The translations under genes were made by a program, and so were the position numbers. Source: Phaseolus vulgaris (lineage: Eukaryota; Streptophyta; Magnoliopsida; Fabales; Fabaceae). Taken from it: 64,000 nt of DNA. Below the pieces are notes generated by a model. It had not been told where the DNA came from, ran no database searches, and saw nothing but the letters and a program-made list of their open reading frames with translations. The stretch's first letter is position 1. The number at the start of each line of letters is the position of its first letter. Shown one piece after another: positions 36,761 to 49,200 of the stretch. The stretch covers positions 32,740,816 to 32,804,815 of the forward strand of contig NC_023758.2 in assembly GCF_000499845.2 (NCBI RefSeq), in the 5' to 3' direction.

Positions 36761-37672
36761 TTGTCATTTCGATTAGGACATGTTTCAAATAAACATATTG
36801 ATGTTATCATGACTAAATTTCCTTTTGTTAAATATAACAAATCTATTGTTTGTAATGTTTGTCATTTTGCAAAACAAAAATCTGAAGTTGTCAAGACTTT
36901 AGAAAATTTTGTTGTTTTTGTTCAAACACAATTTGAGACAATAATAAAAATAATAAGAAGTGATAATGAGACTGAATTTTTCATGACTAATTTATTTGTT
37001 AACAAAGGAATAGTGCATCAAACATCATGTGTCAATACTCCACAACAAAATAGCATAGTTGAAAGGAAACCTAGTCATATATGAAATGTAGCAAGAGCTC
37101 TCATGATACAATCTCATTTACACAAAATTTATTGGTCGTATTTTGTGATACATGTTGAGCATATTATAAACATGTTTCCAACACCTGTTTTAAATAATTC
37201 CTTTCCTCATGAAATGTTTTACAAAACTGTAGCAGATTTTAATGGATTAAAGGTGTTTGGATCTTTGTGCTATGCTAGCACTTTGTCTACAAATAGAAGA
37301 AAATTTGATCCAAGGGCATCAAAATGTGTTTTTATTGGTTTTAAAAGGGGGACAAAAGGATGTGTTATGTTGAATATTCAATCTAGAGAATTTTTTGTGT
37401 CTAGGAATGTTGTCTTCTATGAAAATGTTTTTCCATATCAAATGGTTCAAGATACTAACAATGAAACTAACAGTCCTAACATTCATGATCAAATTTTGTT
37501 TACTGAAGATCAACTTGTTTTGAGTCATCCATTACAAGTCATTCTTGCACCTTGTGATAATGTTGAAAATAACAATAATAATAACTATGAGTCAGACATT
37601 GAGGTTCCAGAAGAACTTTGTTCCCATATAGACCAAAACTTCAATGAAGATCATGACACAACAAAATTCTGA
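36761..37672 (+). pseudogene. copia-2 integrase, broken into two frames
   Basis: The first frame (36761-37084) carries the zinc-binding CNVCHFAKQK, then IIRSDNETEFF with a catalytic Asp and NTPQQNSIVERK with the catalytic Glu. A stop follows at 37082. The second (37103-37672) continues with ARALMIQ-type sequence, FYKTVADFNGLKVFGSLCYA and CVFIGFKRGTKGCVM, the conserved copia integrase C-domain. The first Asp of the D-D-E triad lies in a deleted segment between CHFAKQK and VVFVQTQF. Confidence 0.88.
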
Positions 37673-37679
37673 ATCAGAT

Positions 37680-38150
37680 CAACCTGTGCAAATGAGTACC
37701 AGAATAAAAAAAAAAACTACCTATGTATCTAAAGGACTATCATTGTAATCTTAATGTTTTTGATACATCTTCAAGAGTTAAATATCTTTTGAATTATGTT
37801 TTGTCTTATAATAATTTGTTACTTTCTTACACATCTTTTGGCATGTCTCTTTATTCACATGTTGAGCCAAACACTTATTCTGAAGTTGTGAAACATGACT
37901 GTTGGAGAAAAGTTATATAGTGTGAGATATCTGCTTTGGAGTCAAATCAAACATGGAAGACTACTCTTCTGCCTAAGGAAAAAACAACCATAGGTTGCAA
38001 ATGGATATTCAAAATAAAATATAAGGCTAATGGGACAGTTGAAAAGTATAAAGCAAGACTAGTAGCAAAGGCATACACACAAACAAAAGGCATTGACTAC
38101 TTACAGTAGCAAAGATGACCACCATAAAGTTACTTCTTTCTCTAGCTTAA
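37680..38150 (+). pseudogene. copia-2 reverse transcriptase, N-terminal fragment
   Basis: Readable as EVVKHDCWRKVI, then ALESNQTWKTTLLPKEKTT, IGCKWIFKIKYKANGTVEKY and KARLVAKAYTQTKGIDY, followed by VAKMTTIKLLLSLA in a shifted frame. It stops before the palm-domain catalytic motifs. Confidence 0.85.
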
Positions 38151-39138
38151 TCAATATAACCAAAGAACTACCATCACTTTTAATAACAGAAAGAATATCA
38201 TCCTTATTAAAGAAATGAGAAGTAAGAAAAATCTGTCGAACCCAACTCCAAATATGCAAAGCATTAAAACATTCAAAAAATAAATGTTGAATAGATTCTG
38301 CGTGCTATTCACAAGTACACATAGAATATATATACAAACCTTTATTCTGGATATGTTGATCTATAGAAAGCCGCCCATGAAATTTTTTTCAAAGAACTAG
38401 AGTTTTCGAAGGCAGAATAGATGAAGACCAAATGAATTTACCCTAACCACAGGGAACTCCTAATTCCAAGAAAAAAGTCCTAGCCGATTTAAGAGTGAAA
38501 TGACTAGACTCATCTAGAATCCAATTAGGAATATCCTGTTCATCCTCAACCATGATATGATTAAAAAATGAGGTATCTGCTATAAAGACAAGGGAATATT
38601 TCAATCACAAGTTGCTCAAAACTAAGGGACTATATTCGGAATGCTAACACCATCAGATAACCTTGCAATATTTGCTAAAGAAGTAGTACAACACCATTTA
38701 TCATTTCATAAATTAATAAAAGTACCTGTATCAACTTTACCAACAGTCCAAGAAGTATAATCAAGTACAGTACAATAAAACTGCTTAATTCTAAGCCAAA
38801 TAGACGATGATCTATAAACCATTCTAAACTCGTATTTTGATTTAGGAACCCTAACTTTTAGGAGAAAAGACCAAGGCTTGTTGCTATAAGCAAAGTTCCA
38901 AACAAGCTTAAGAACATATGCATTATTTTCATGACAAAGATTAATAATATTTAAACCTCCATTCTCAAAAGGAGAACAAATCGTATCCCAATTCATAGTA
39001 ACTATGCCTTTTTTTCATAATATCATTAGTCCAAATAAAATTTTGACACCACTACTCAACTTGCTTAAGAAGTGAAACAGGCCATTTATGCATATTAAAG
39101 CTATAAGCTAGAAATTCAGTAATCACTGTATTGACCAA
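38151..39138 (-). pseudogene. LINE ORF2 C-terminal region with zf-RVT
   Basis: Includes MNWDTICSPFENGGLNIINL (38996 on), a conserved post-RT block, and further down IWSSSILPSKTLVL and ESIQHLFFECFNALHIWSW (38450-38260), which match the zinc-binding domain found after many plant L1 RTs. Sequence continues to about 38150, where copia-2 begins on the other strand. Confidence 0.8.
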
Positions 39139-40964
39139 CTAAATCTGACCCATCATGCTAAGAGATTTACCTTTCAAAGATACTAACTTCAATTTGACTT
39201 TATCAGTCAAAGGTTGAAGAAATCGACATTTTGGAGCACCAACAAAGATAGGCACTCCTAAATAATTGAAAGGCAAACAACCATGACTATAAGAAAGAAT
39301 ACGTTGAATTTTGGTGATAAATCTTGCAGAATTATCCATGGTGAAAAAACTACTCTTAAAGTTATTAACATATTGACTAGAAAAATCACCATATGTTTTA
39401 AGAAAAATACTCAAATTTCTAAGAGACATATTATCCCCCTACAAAAAACAAAGATGTCATCAGCATGTAAAATAGGAGAGAGAGTGAGATAACCTTGCAG
39501 ACTAGCCATATGTAGAATTTTCTTATCATTCACAAGCTTAGAGATACCTCTACTAAGAACTTCCTTTGCAAGACAGAAAAGTAAAGGAGACAAATGATCA
39601 CCTTGTCTGACACCTGTACTACAAGGAAAAAAACCCATCAAACTGTCATTTATTCTTATAGAAAGCGTAACTGAACATATAATTGTACTAATCAAACCGA
39701 TAAACGAGGGGTGATAACAAAAGCGTGTCAAAACTAATAATAAGAACTTCCAACTCAGAGTGTCAAAGTCTTTATGAATATCAACTTTGTAAACCGCATT
39801 ACCTCCTCTAATCGTTTTAGAAAGTATGTTAATAACTTTAGAAGCAATACCAATGCAATCCTGAATCTATCTACACTGCACAAACCCATATTGATTAGGA
39901 GAAATGACTCTAGCAACCACAAGTGCAAGTTTATCCTCTAGTATCTTGGAAATAATCTTAAATTTGAAATTAGCAATAACAATTAACCTGTAATCTTTAA
40001 TGGAGTCAACACCTTGAATCATAGGAATAAGAGATACCACATTACTGTTCATTCCAGGGAGAACCCAGTTTTGTTTAAAAAACTGTTGAACAACATTGCA
40101 AACACCATTAAGATTAAATATAGCATTCTTGATTTCCAAAAAATCAGGACATTTAATCAACATCATATTCTCCTCAAAGGAAACTAGCTTAGGAATATAA
40201 GTACCAATAAAATATTCCATATTACTTGTATCCGGAACATTAGAAATAGACTCAACATAAAGATTTTTATAAAAGTCCAAAATATGATCCTCAATGAGTT
40301 TAGGATCCTTAATAACCTCATTATCAATCCGTAGACAATGAATCCAACTAGAATTATTTCTCCTCTTGACCACGATATGGAAAAAAAAGTATTTTGATCC
40401 CCATCTTTAAATCATAACATCTTAGCCCTTTATTTTCAAAACAAATATTGACAGTGAAGAGCATGATGAAGCTCTTCCTTAGCAATCTTTTCTTGATAGA
40501 AAAGCCCATCAATATCAGAAAATCTAGTAGTCTCTAATTTTGTTGAATACCAAGGAGGAGACCCTGCTTGAGAAAAACTGCATTGTGAATATTACCAAAA
40601 GAAATTTTATTCCAGTCTCATAACTCATTTTTCAACCTTTTTAACTTATACTGCAAAATAAACATATGACAACCAACAATCTTATTAGCCCAAGAATCAT
40701 GAATAAGCTTCATACATGAAGTGTCCTGAAGTCATAGCGAAAAGAAATGAAAATTACTAACCTTTCTTAAAAAATTACTAGCAAGACTAGAAAGAATAAG
40801 GGAATGATCATAACAATTTTTGACAAGAACCTGATAAGTATAAGAATCCCATTAATCCAGACACACTCCATTACATAAAGCTCTATCATGTCTTCTATGA
40901 ATTCTATGCAACCCTCTCCTTCCATTACAACAAGTATAACAAGATCCAGTAAAAGGCATGACAC
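39139..40964 (-). pseudogene. LINE ORF2: endonuclease stub and reverse transcriptase
   Basis: From 40960 the sequence resembles the last part of an L1 endonuclease and the linker (VLVKNCYDHSLILSSLASNF), so most of the endonuclease is missing. RT blocks follow: NNSSWIHCLRIDNEVIKDP (40373 on), ISPNQYGFVQCR (about 39905-39870), FFPCSTGVRQGDHLSPLLFC (about 39640-39580), and the catalytic HADD motif at 39467-39456, where YADD or FADD is usual. Then CLPFNYLGVPIFVGAPK and LVSLKGKSLSMMGQI (39270-39140). Frames are broken at several points. Confidence 0.87.
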
Positions 40965-42345
40965 GACGGAGATGGTACATTCACAATAGCAGAGACCTCC
41001 ACATGATGACTATCAATAGGATTTTTAATTGGTGATTTAGTATCCCCAGGTGATTTAGCCCACTGAAGAGAGGTAAGACGCGACGAAGATGGTACAACCA
41101 TAGGAGCAGAGACCTCCACATGATGATCATCAATAGAAGTCGTAACTGAATGTACTACAAGTTGTGACTCTAGACCCTTGGCTTGCATAACATATTAACA
41201 GCAGGTGAATTCCTTACCATCCCCGGTTCTGAAATATCTGAAGTGGGAGTGAACAACCCCTGCCTGAGTGAGGACCTATCATGATCTGAGGCATCCTCGA
41301 GAGGAGGCATATCTGCAAAATCATCCCCCCTTCATCTGTTTTATCATAAAGAGTGACCCTTCATTTTCCCCGCTAGGAGCATTAGTTGTCAATTTATCAA
41401 TAGGGCCTTCCACAAGCTTCTGTTGCGAATCTTTCTTCTGATACTTTTTACGTTGTTTAGGAACTGCAACCCTCCCCTTTTCTTGTTCATCAGAAGTTGT
41501 TTTCTGATAAGGTTTATGTTGAGGTCCAGGAACACGACCCTAATCATGAATCATGCGGCACTGAGCAAGCTCATGCCCAATCATCTTACAGTGAGAGCAA
41601 AATGGAGGGAGTCATTCATATTCCACATTAGCTACAAAAGCAAAGTCTTGACATTCAATCAAGAGGTGATCAGGAAAAGGGGAAAACAAATCAATATCCA
41701 TCAACACTCTAGCTAACAAACCCCTATTCTTTCTCATGGTATGATCATCCAAAGACAAAGAAGTACCAAGACCTCTGGTGATGGAAAATATCGCCATTGA
41801 TCTCCAATACTCCAAAGGCAAATGGTAGATTCTAACCCAGACCAGAGTTTTAGTACCCTTCATAGTAGTTGGAATAAAGTCTTTAGTCCAGGCAAAAAAT
41901 CTCAAGAAACCAGGAGATAACTGCAATGAACCCATCCCGAGGGCCTATCGCATGTCTTCTAAAGAAATGAAATCAAACTCATAGAAACCCTTCCCAAGAC
42001 AAATTTCTTTCCATAGTCCAAGAGCCTTCCACACCGGCTGCAAATTTTTAGTTAAATATAAGGTGTGTGAGAGGTTTATCCCCTTTAGATAGAATAATCC
42101 GACCATGTAAATGGGTCTTGCAATCCTCAAGACCAGCCAAGTAATCTGCCTCATCAACCCGAACAACAACCATGTCTCCCTTAATACAAGGAGTAGGTAG
42201 TTGGGACAAAGGAATGTCACATGTATTAAGCCTGAGCAAAAGTCTTCCTTTGGCTTGACATAGTAGACACTTTCTTATTAGAGAACACTTCTTGATCCAT
42301 CAAACAAGCCCATGGGATGAGGAACCTCGTAGAGCCTTCAGCCAT
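40960..42345 (-). pseudogene. LINE ORF1 (DUF4283-like plus zinc knuckle)
   Basis: The start MAEGSTRFLIPWACL is at 42345. Over several frames come RLNTCDIPLSQLPTPC, the long 41935-41612 frame (FFAWTKDFIPTTMKGT, then VWVRIYHLPLEYW), and the knuckle CSHCKMIGHELAQC at 41599-41558 (C-x2-C-x4-H-x4-C). This DUF4283 plus knuckle pairing is typical of plant L1 ORF1, an RNA-binding protein. Near its end an in-frame 117 bp period repeat is visible (40964 and 41081). Confidence 0.82.
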
Positions 42346-42770
42346 TCTCAAAGGTTAACAAGCTGCCGACCAGCCTACATCAGCCGCCCCCATTCCACTA
42401 GCCGCACCACCTAAAAATCTTGCCTTTAACACAAATGTTGATAAAAATCATGACTTTACCACAAATTTTGATAAAATTTGTGACTTTAACGCAAATTAGA
42501 ACTGGCTACATGAAAAAGGTGACAACTTTGGTTGTGTGCAATAGAATTTACAAGAAGAAATTTAAGGAAAGAATACACCTTGAATGTAGATGTAGAAAGT
42601 CGTAGCGTCACTACCAGCGTCTCGACAGCCTACCGAGCCACCACCGATCAGCACCCACGACCCTTACGCCACCACTGTCCACCACCAAGTTGAAGAATAA
42701 ACGGTCACCCACACAAACCCTAACAACACCAAAACCTTTCGAAGGAGAGAGAATCAAGCAAAAATCTTAT

Positions 42771-45700
42771 CTTCAAAAACTAATAATTGAATCGAATTTT
42801 TGTTATCTCTTAAAAAGTGCATCTACTAAACATTTTTCTTGATTGAATCATCCTATATCGAATAGGATTAATTCATCAATACATTGGTTAAATCATGTTG
42901 CATAAATTTCAACATTCGTGTTTATCCAATTTCTAATAAGAGTTTTAATTGTGAATTTTGATTTTATTAGCAGTGATTTTTTGTTTTTAGTTCTTTTAAT
43001 ACTAAAAGTTATGTTTTTATTCTTAATATTACGTGATATTTATTAACCGTGTATTGAAAAACATGTGGATTGAAGATTCCAACGTACTAGTATGTTATAT
43101 ATTGTTAGATATTGAAACCTTTATACTATTATAATTATAAAATGTACAAAAATAATTTTATTTATTCATCTTAAAATAAATATTTGACTAAGATTAATTA
43201 TTTTAAAGATGAAAAACAAATAAAAACATTTTAGGGAAACTAAAGTAAAAATTCTATCATTTTATAAAGACTGGAGAACTGATTTCAAATTTAACAGAAG
43301 AGAAAAGTAAACAAAACATTTTATAGAGATGTATTATTTAAACCTTTAGTTAATTGACATGTGTTAATATATAATTTATTATTATATATAATAAATATTT
43401 TAAAATTAAAATTATACAAAAAAAAAATCATGTTTAGTATGGATAATGTTGATTGTGCAAATTTGATATGCATGAAATGGTTTATCAATCATGATGGATA
43501 ACCATTATCCTGGCTTTACTTTTTAAAGCAGCATCTTCCTGTAAGTGAAACTTATCCACTCAAACCACGTCTGATTGGTAATAAATTTTGTACCACAAAC
43601 GAGTAGCAATGTTAGCATATATGACGGTTTCAATAGACAAAATGAAAAAATAAAAAAAAAATCAAACTACAGAATTGATTGAACGGACAAATGATAGGAT
43701 CTTGCACATAATTTGTCTCTATTCTTTGAACCTTAAAACATTTTCATCTTTAGATGGGATTGCCGACTAATTCCTATAAATCTTAGGACCAAAATATATA
43801 ATTTTAGATGTTCAATTTAACAAATTCAATTTACTTTCCATGTAAATACTTACATATGTTCTCTTAGGAAGAAAGGAGAAGAGATATAATGAGTTTATTA
43901 CACATAAAAGAGTTTAACACTCTAAAATATATATAAGGGGAAGGAGTTCAAAATGAAATAACATGAAAATTATTATATATTGTTATAATGGTTTTATTAT
44001 CATTCTCTCGTGAATTTATGGTGGGTCTAAACTTATAAATAAGTTTATCTCTATATTTATAAAAGAATGGTTTTGATAGAAGTTTTGTTAAAATATCTAG
44101 AACTTGAAAGTATTTTGGAAGATTAACCAAATGAACAAACTTTTATTGTACTCAATCATGTAAAAAAAAAAAGTGTAAATCAAATTTGAAGCCTCATAGT
44201 TCGAATTGTGAATTGATAAACATTTAAAAAATATAATATAAAACATATAAATATGTAAAAATATAATTAATACTTACAATCACATTAAAATTGTATATCA
44301 CTAAATTAGGTTAATATTATAATAGTTGGATTGGATTATATGACTCAACTACTTTAGTTAAATGAAAAAAAAAATGGATTGGTAGAAAAAAAACTCCTTT
44401 TGATGTAGAACATTAAATATAAAAAAATTATACTTAAAGAGAAAGATTATTAAAGTATAGAAAATTTCAAATTAGATAAAAATGAATAAAATGAAACATT
44501 TAGTTAGGAAATATATACAAATACATTTTAGTCCTAATTCAATTATTTTTCCATACTTTAAAGCTAATAAAAATTTTATGAGCTCTGTAAATAATTAAGT
44601 AAAAATAAGAATTTTATTATAATATGTGGTTTGGTACATTAATCCTATAATTTTTTTACACAAAAATTATTATTATATATTAGTACTACTATTATTATTA
44701 TTATATGTGCCTTAATTTTAATTTACTCAAATCATAAATAATAATAATAACAAAATATTATATTAACCCTTGTTCATAACTAGTTGTTATTAGTCTTTGC
44801 AAAACTTGCGTGGCATGGTAATGATATAAGGGTCGTCCATGTACAATGCATTGCTAATTGGCAGTGATGTTACTCTTGAGTCATATTATAAACATTGGGA
44901 GCAATGAGTTAAGGAAATTCAACAGGCACAAGTAATTATCGTAAACAACAATCCGCAATGGCCAAAGCAGCAGGCACAAACACAAAAGGAAGATTCCTAG
45001 TTGATGTCGTAGAATGTTGTGGAGGACTCAGACAGGGTTGCTGTTGCGGCTGAGTTCATGTCAGACTCATCCAAACTTGCCTTCGAGTTCATATCACACC
45101 GGACTCAGTTGACTCAGTGCACATTTTATGAAGAAAATGGGTTGCAGGGTTTTTCTCTCTATATTCTTCATTTTTATGTTACTCCTCTATACTTGAATTT
45201 CTTATAATAGTTAGTCATTTGTATATTATATCCTGAAATTCAAATATTTTATCGCCACTCGTTTAATTGTATACCACTTTCTAGAGATCGCACCAATTAT
45301 TGAATTATTCAGTAGACTACCAAGATGACTAATTATAAAATTAGAAGAATTTTTATCTAATAAAAATATCAAATCAAAATCTTCAGAATTCTATACATCC
45401 ATATTTTTCGTGTTACTATAGAACTTTGAAGTCAATGCACTGATTGAATAAAGAAGAAAAGGACTAGAGAAACAAACAAACAAAAAACGTAGCCCCTGTA
45501 CCATAAAAGAGAAAGAAGAAATTGAGAGAGTGCCCTTCTTAAATTAGGGAAAATGAAAAAGAAAAAAATTGTTAAACCTAGTATGACCGGATTGCGAGTA
45601 ACCAACGAAATCAAGGAGTTACACACCTTTAGTTAATGTGTTACAGATTATGTATAAATTTACATTCATATAGTGTAAGAATTACACAAGCAGATCCAGC

Positions 45701-45846
45701 TCTATATGTTACCATTACTGATAAGTGTTATAAATTTGTATTCTCCTTAGTTTATACTATAAAATATTAGGTGCATTTATATACAATCATAGTAAGAAAT
45801 ATTATAGGATATTGAGATTTAAAAATATTAATTACATATAATAAAT
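42771..45846. other. AT-rich intergenic DNA
   Basis: No gene supported except a weak small ORF with promoter-like context at 44958-45053, listed separately. Confidence 0.45.
44958..45053 (+). other. Small ORF with promoter-like context, possible gene 5' remnant
   Basis: An ATGG start with purine-rich context (CGCAATGGCC) opens a 31-codon frame, MAKAAGTNTKGRFLVDVVEC onward to a Cys-rich end. About 60 bp upstream is ATTATAAAC, TATA-like. GC content is higher than around it for about 170 bp. After the stop, another frame stays open (MSDSSKLAFEFISHRTQ). I do not recognise the protein. It could be the broken 5' end of a gene or a short ORF of no function. Confidence 0.22.
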
Positions 45847-46225
45847 CACTACAGTAAAATATTAGGTAGAACCTAAATTTAGAAGTTAGATATTTAAAGT
45901 TTATTAGAACCTAATTACATGTATTAATTAAATTACATATTATTTTAAAAATTAAATTTTATTTTATATATAAAGTAATTTCTATTATTAATAAATAAAT
46001 TTTAAATTGTTATCTAAATAGTTATCAAAATTTTAACTACCAACTAATTAGATTTTAAAGTTGGTAGTTGAAATATATTAATTTAATTTTTTTTATTAAT
46101 AATAAAAATTATTTTAGATATTATAACTTTTTTAGTCTTTAAAATAATATTTACTCTCGTTAATATAGTGACTAATTATTTTTTATCTCTAAAATTAATC
46201 TCTATTTAATAATTTTCTTATAGTG
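45847..46225. mobile_element. CACTA-type MITE, 379 bp, intact ends
   Basis: The left end is CACTACAGTAAAATATT. The right end read in reverse is CACTATAAGAAAATTATTAA. The 3 bp duplication AAT flanks at 45844-45846 and 46226-46228. The interior is AT-rich and shares words with the 27480 element (ACTAATTAG, TTTTAGAGA). No coding capacity. Confidence 0.85.
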
Positions 46226-49200
46226 AATATAAACCATTGTGAAATATACAATATAGCAAGATTGTCTTTTTTTTTAATTCATGTAGGTTGAGAAAAGAAA
46301 TTACAATATAATGTAATAATATTAAAAGAATTTATATAAATAATACTTGTTATAGATAAATCATTCACATAATAGTTAAATTATAAGATATACATTTTTA
46401 TAAAATATACAAATTGGAACATTTAATAATTTTTACACATAATAAATTATTTGAAGAAATTATAGGCTAATAACTTTAAAATATGACAAGTAATGAAACT
46501 AAAAAAAATGAAAAATAGTATAAATAAATAAAAATTCATATGCAAATTCTAACTAGGTTAAAGAGTTAAAACATATAACATCTCTAGTTGCATCACCTGA
46601 ACTATATATAAAAAATCAAACCAACAAAAATATAAATGTATGTCACTTCATTTGTTTAATGTGGAGTTTTACCACTCGCAACTTCATCAACTCCCATATC
46701 ATCACAAATTTTAAAACAAATACAAAATAAAAAGTAGGGTAAACTAGTGTTTTAAAATTTTCAACTTAGCTTCCAATCATGAACATGTAATTTATGACTT
46801 TCCATACATTACATTTTAATAAGGGGGTCAAAGTGTCTACAAATAATTCATAATCAATATTCCTCAGGTCAAAAATTCACTTACCAACATACATAAACAC
46901 TTGACTCTATTTCTAGAACACTCGTGTATTGACTTATACTCATATTTTCACATATCATATTATCTCATTGTGAAATCCACACAGGTATGCACATAAAAAT
47001 CTCAACATCAGATAACCTCATATGACATGGTTAATTCATATGATATGTCAGACCAGATTGTTTTTTAAATTGCAAACAAAAATTATATGAACCTCTTTTG
47101 ATTCTCAACACCTTATAATCTTGATCTATATGATTTCAATATACTAGGAGAGTCAGAATACCTCCTTTTAGATGAATCCCTAGTCAATGCATATCGTAAC
47201 AATCATAACACACTATTTTCTTTTCTGAAAATACTATGTCTAGATCGGATTTTCACATAATCCATATCTAATACTAGACATCACTACATCATTCAATTAT
47301 ACAACAATTAATATATTTTTTTAAATCCAAGGATATCTAAAAATGATATAAACACATAACTAATTATTTTCAATTATATATATAAATAAATATTTACATA
47401 AAATTTAATTAAAACAATAAACAATTATAAAAAAAGTATTCCAAAAGCAAACTTCAAAGTTTGAGTTGTTTTTAGCTTGAGCGAAAATTTTGTCGTTTGA
47501 ATGGAAATGATGCTGAAAACAGTTCCAGTATTATTTTTTCTTGAGTGAGAATCCCTCGCTTAAGCGAAAATAGAACCGAGAACAAGCCAATTTTCTTCCA
47601 TTTTTGTTTTGAGTGAAAACTTTTTTGCTTAGTGAAAATACAACCGAGAGCAAGGTAAATTTTAGTGTCCTAATCTCGCTTGATTGAGGATATTTTGCTT
47701 AAGTGAAAATATCTTGCTTGAGCGAAATTAACAAATATAAACTTAATACAAATGATATACTTGAAGATTTCTCTAAAAATTTAAATACCAAATATGTATT
47801 TTCACAAAACATATCAAACCAAAATTGATATCACCTTGCTCAAAGTTTGACAACATAGAATTTCCATATCAATCTATATATCTATATATTCATGATTTCT
47901 AGATCTAATTCGTTCAAATTCAAAATAAACAATTCTTCAATATTTATAATTCAAATCCCTCATACTACCTTTCAAACACTTCCAAGGTCATATTCACATC
48001 CAAATCTTCTAACCTGGGGTTATATTGAAGAGTAAAACTAGTTTTCCTTACCTGATTAGAAGTAGGCATATTCACAAAGAGTTCCAACTCATAAAGAACA
48101 CAAGGATAACTTAACTTGCACCACAGATTCTTGGTCAATGATCCAAACATATCACTAAGATTGTTAACTAACAGGAACTAATTCTGAAGTTATAAAAATT
48201 ACATGCAACCACATTTACTCAACTAAACACTAAAACTCAAAACTGACTCAAAGGAAAAATGAGCAAAAATGAACTTACTCTAACCAAAATTTGATCAGAT
48301 TGTATTACTTTACTTATTGTCAGGGACCTAATGGTAACCTTCGATTGTCATTGTGATTAAGGAGGTGGTCAAAATTTTAGAGAAAAGACAAAAGAGGAAA
48401 AAAATAATTCTTAAAGAGATGGTGATTATATTAATGAAACCTCAATAACATTTTTTTTATATACATTTTTTATGAAATAATAAAATATTTAGATATCATT
48501 TTAATTATACCACTTTTATTTTAAAATTATTTTCTTAGTCGTTAAAAAACAAATCATATATATAGCTCAAACTAAACTCTCAAAATGATTTTAAATATCA
48601 TTTTATAGAAAAAAAAACTAAAATAATTATAAAGGCATAAGCCGAAAACATCTAAACATGGTATTACGAACAAAGAAAATAACTATTAAAGTTAAATAAT
48701 TATATATTATATTTTAAATTTATACATTTCATATAAGAATTACTTCACTTGAAGAAGATAGATCCTAATAAATTTCAATATACATAATATTTGTTAAGAT
48801 AACATCTGTTCGGTTGAAAATATGATTAACCTTTCAAATGGATTCAGGTTAGACATATAGAAAATGGGATTTGGGATGAGAGGAAGAAAAATAGGTTTAA
48901 GCCCATAGCTGCTGCTTGTGAAGATGCCAGTGCTTAAATTGAGACTCTTATGATAGTAATTGAGCATGTTGTGAATCCATAATGGATTAGGATAGAGTAA
49001 GAATGTGGTTCAAATTGGTGATTGAGATATTTAACAATGTGCCCCTTTTTTAATAGTGGACCAAGGTAAGGTAGATTAAGTGTTTGGTGAAACTCTTCAA
49101 TTGATATGTTTATAGACATAGAAATTGAGTTAAAGTTTTATCTTAAAGATAATTATTTTAGAAAACGATTTAGTTAATGTGAATATTTGTTTTTTTTTAT

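Larger units (their letters stand above)
36220..38150 (+). mobile_element. Decayed Ty1/copia retrotransposon (copia-2)
   Basis: Plus-strand domains in copia order: Gag C-terminus (GFTLEQYQTLT, about 36260), protease (WILDSGATDHF, about 36389), pre-integrase (RLGHVSNKHIDVI with CNVCHFAKQK, 36770-36885), integrase (36890-37100 and on), a linker with an Asn-rich run (37570-37590), and the RT entry (37920-38140). No LTRs or Gag N-terminus were found. The element ends abruptly near 38150 where LINE sequence in the opposite orientation begins. Confidence 0.85.
38151..42770 (-). mobile_element. L1-type LINE, internally deleted and decayed
   Basis: Minus-strand order: a Pro/Ala-coding GC-richer 5' leader (42770-42350), ORF1 with DUF4283-like domain and CCHC knuckle (42345-40960), a short piece of endonuclease C-terminus (about 40930-40790), reverse transcriptase (40373-39139), and the zinc-binding zf-RVT tail (about 38450-38280). 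Many frameshifts and stops. There is no A tail and no target duplication at the 38150 side, so the 3' end is lost. Confidence 0.85.
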
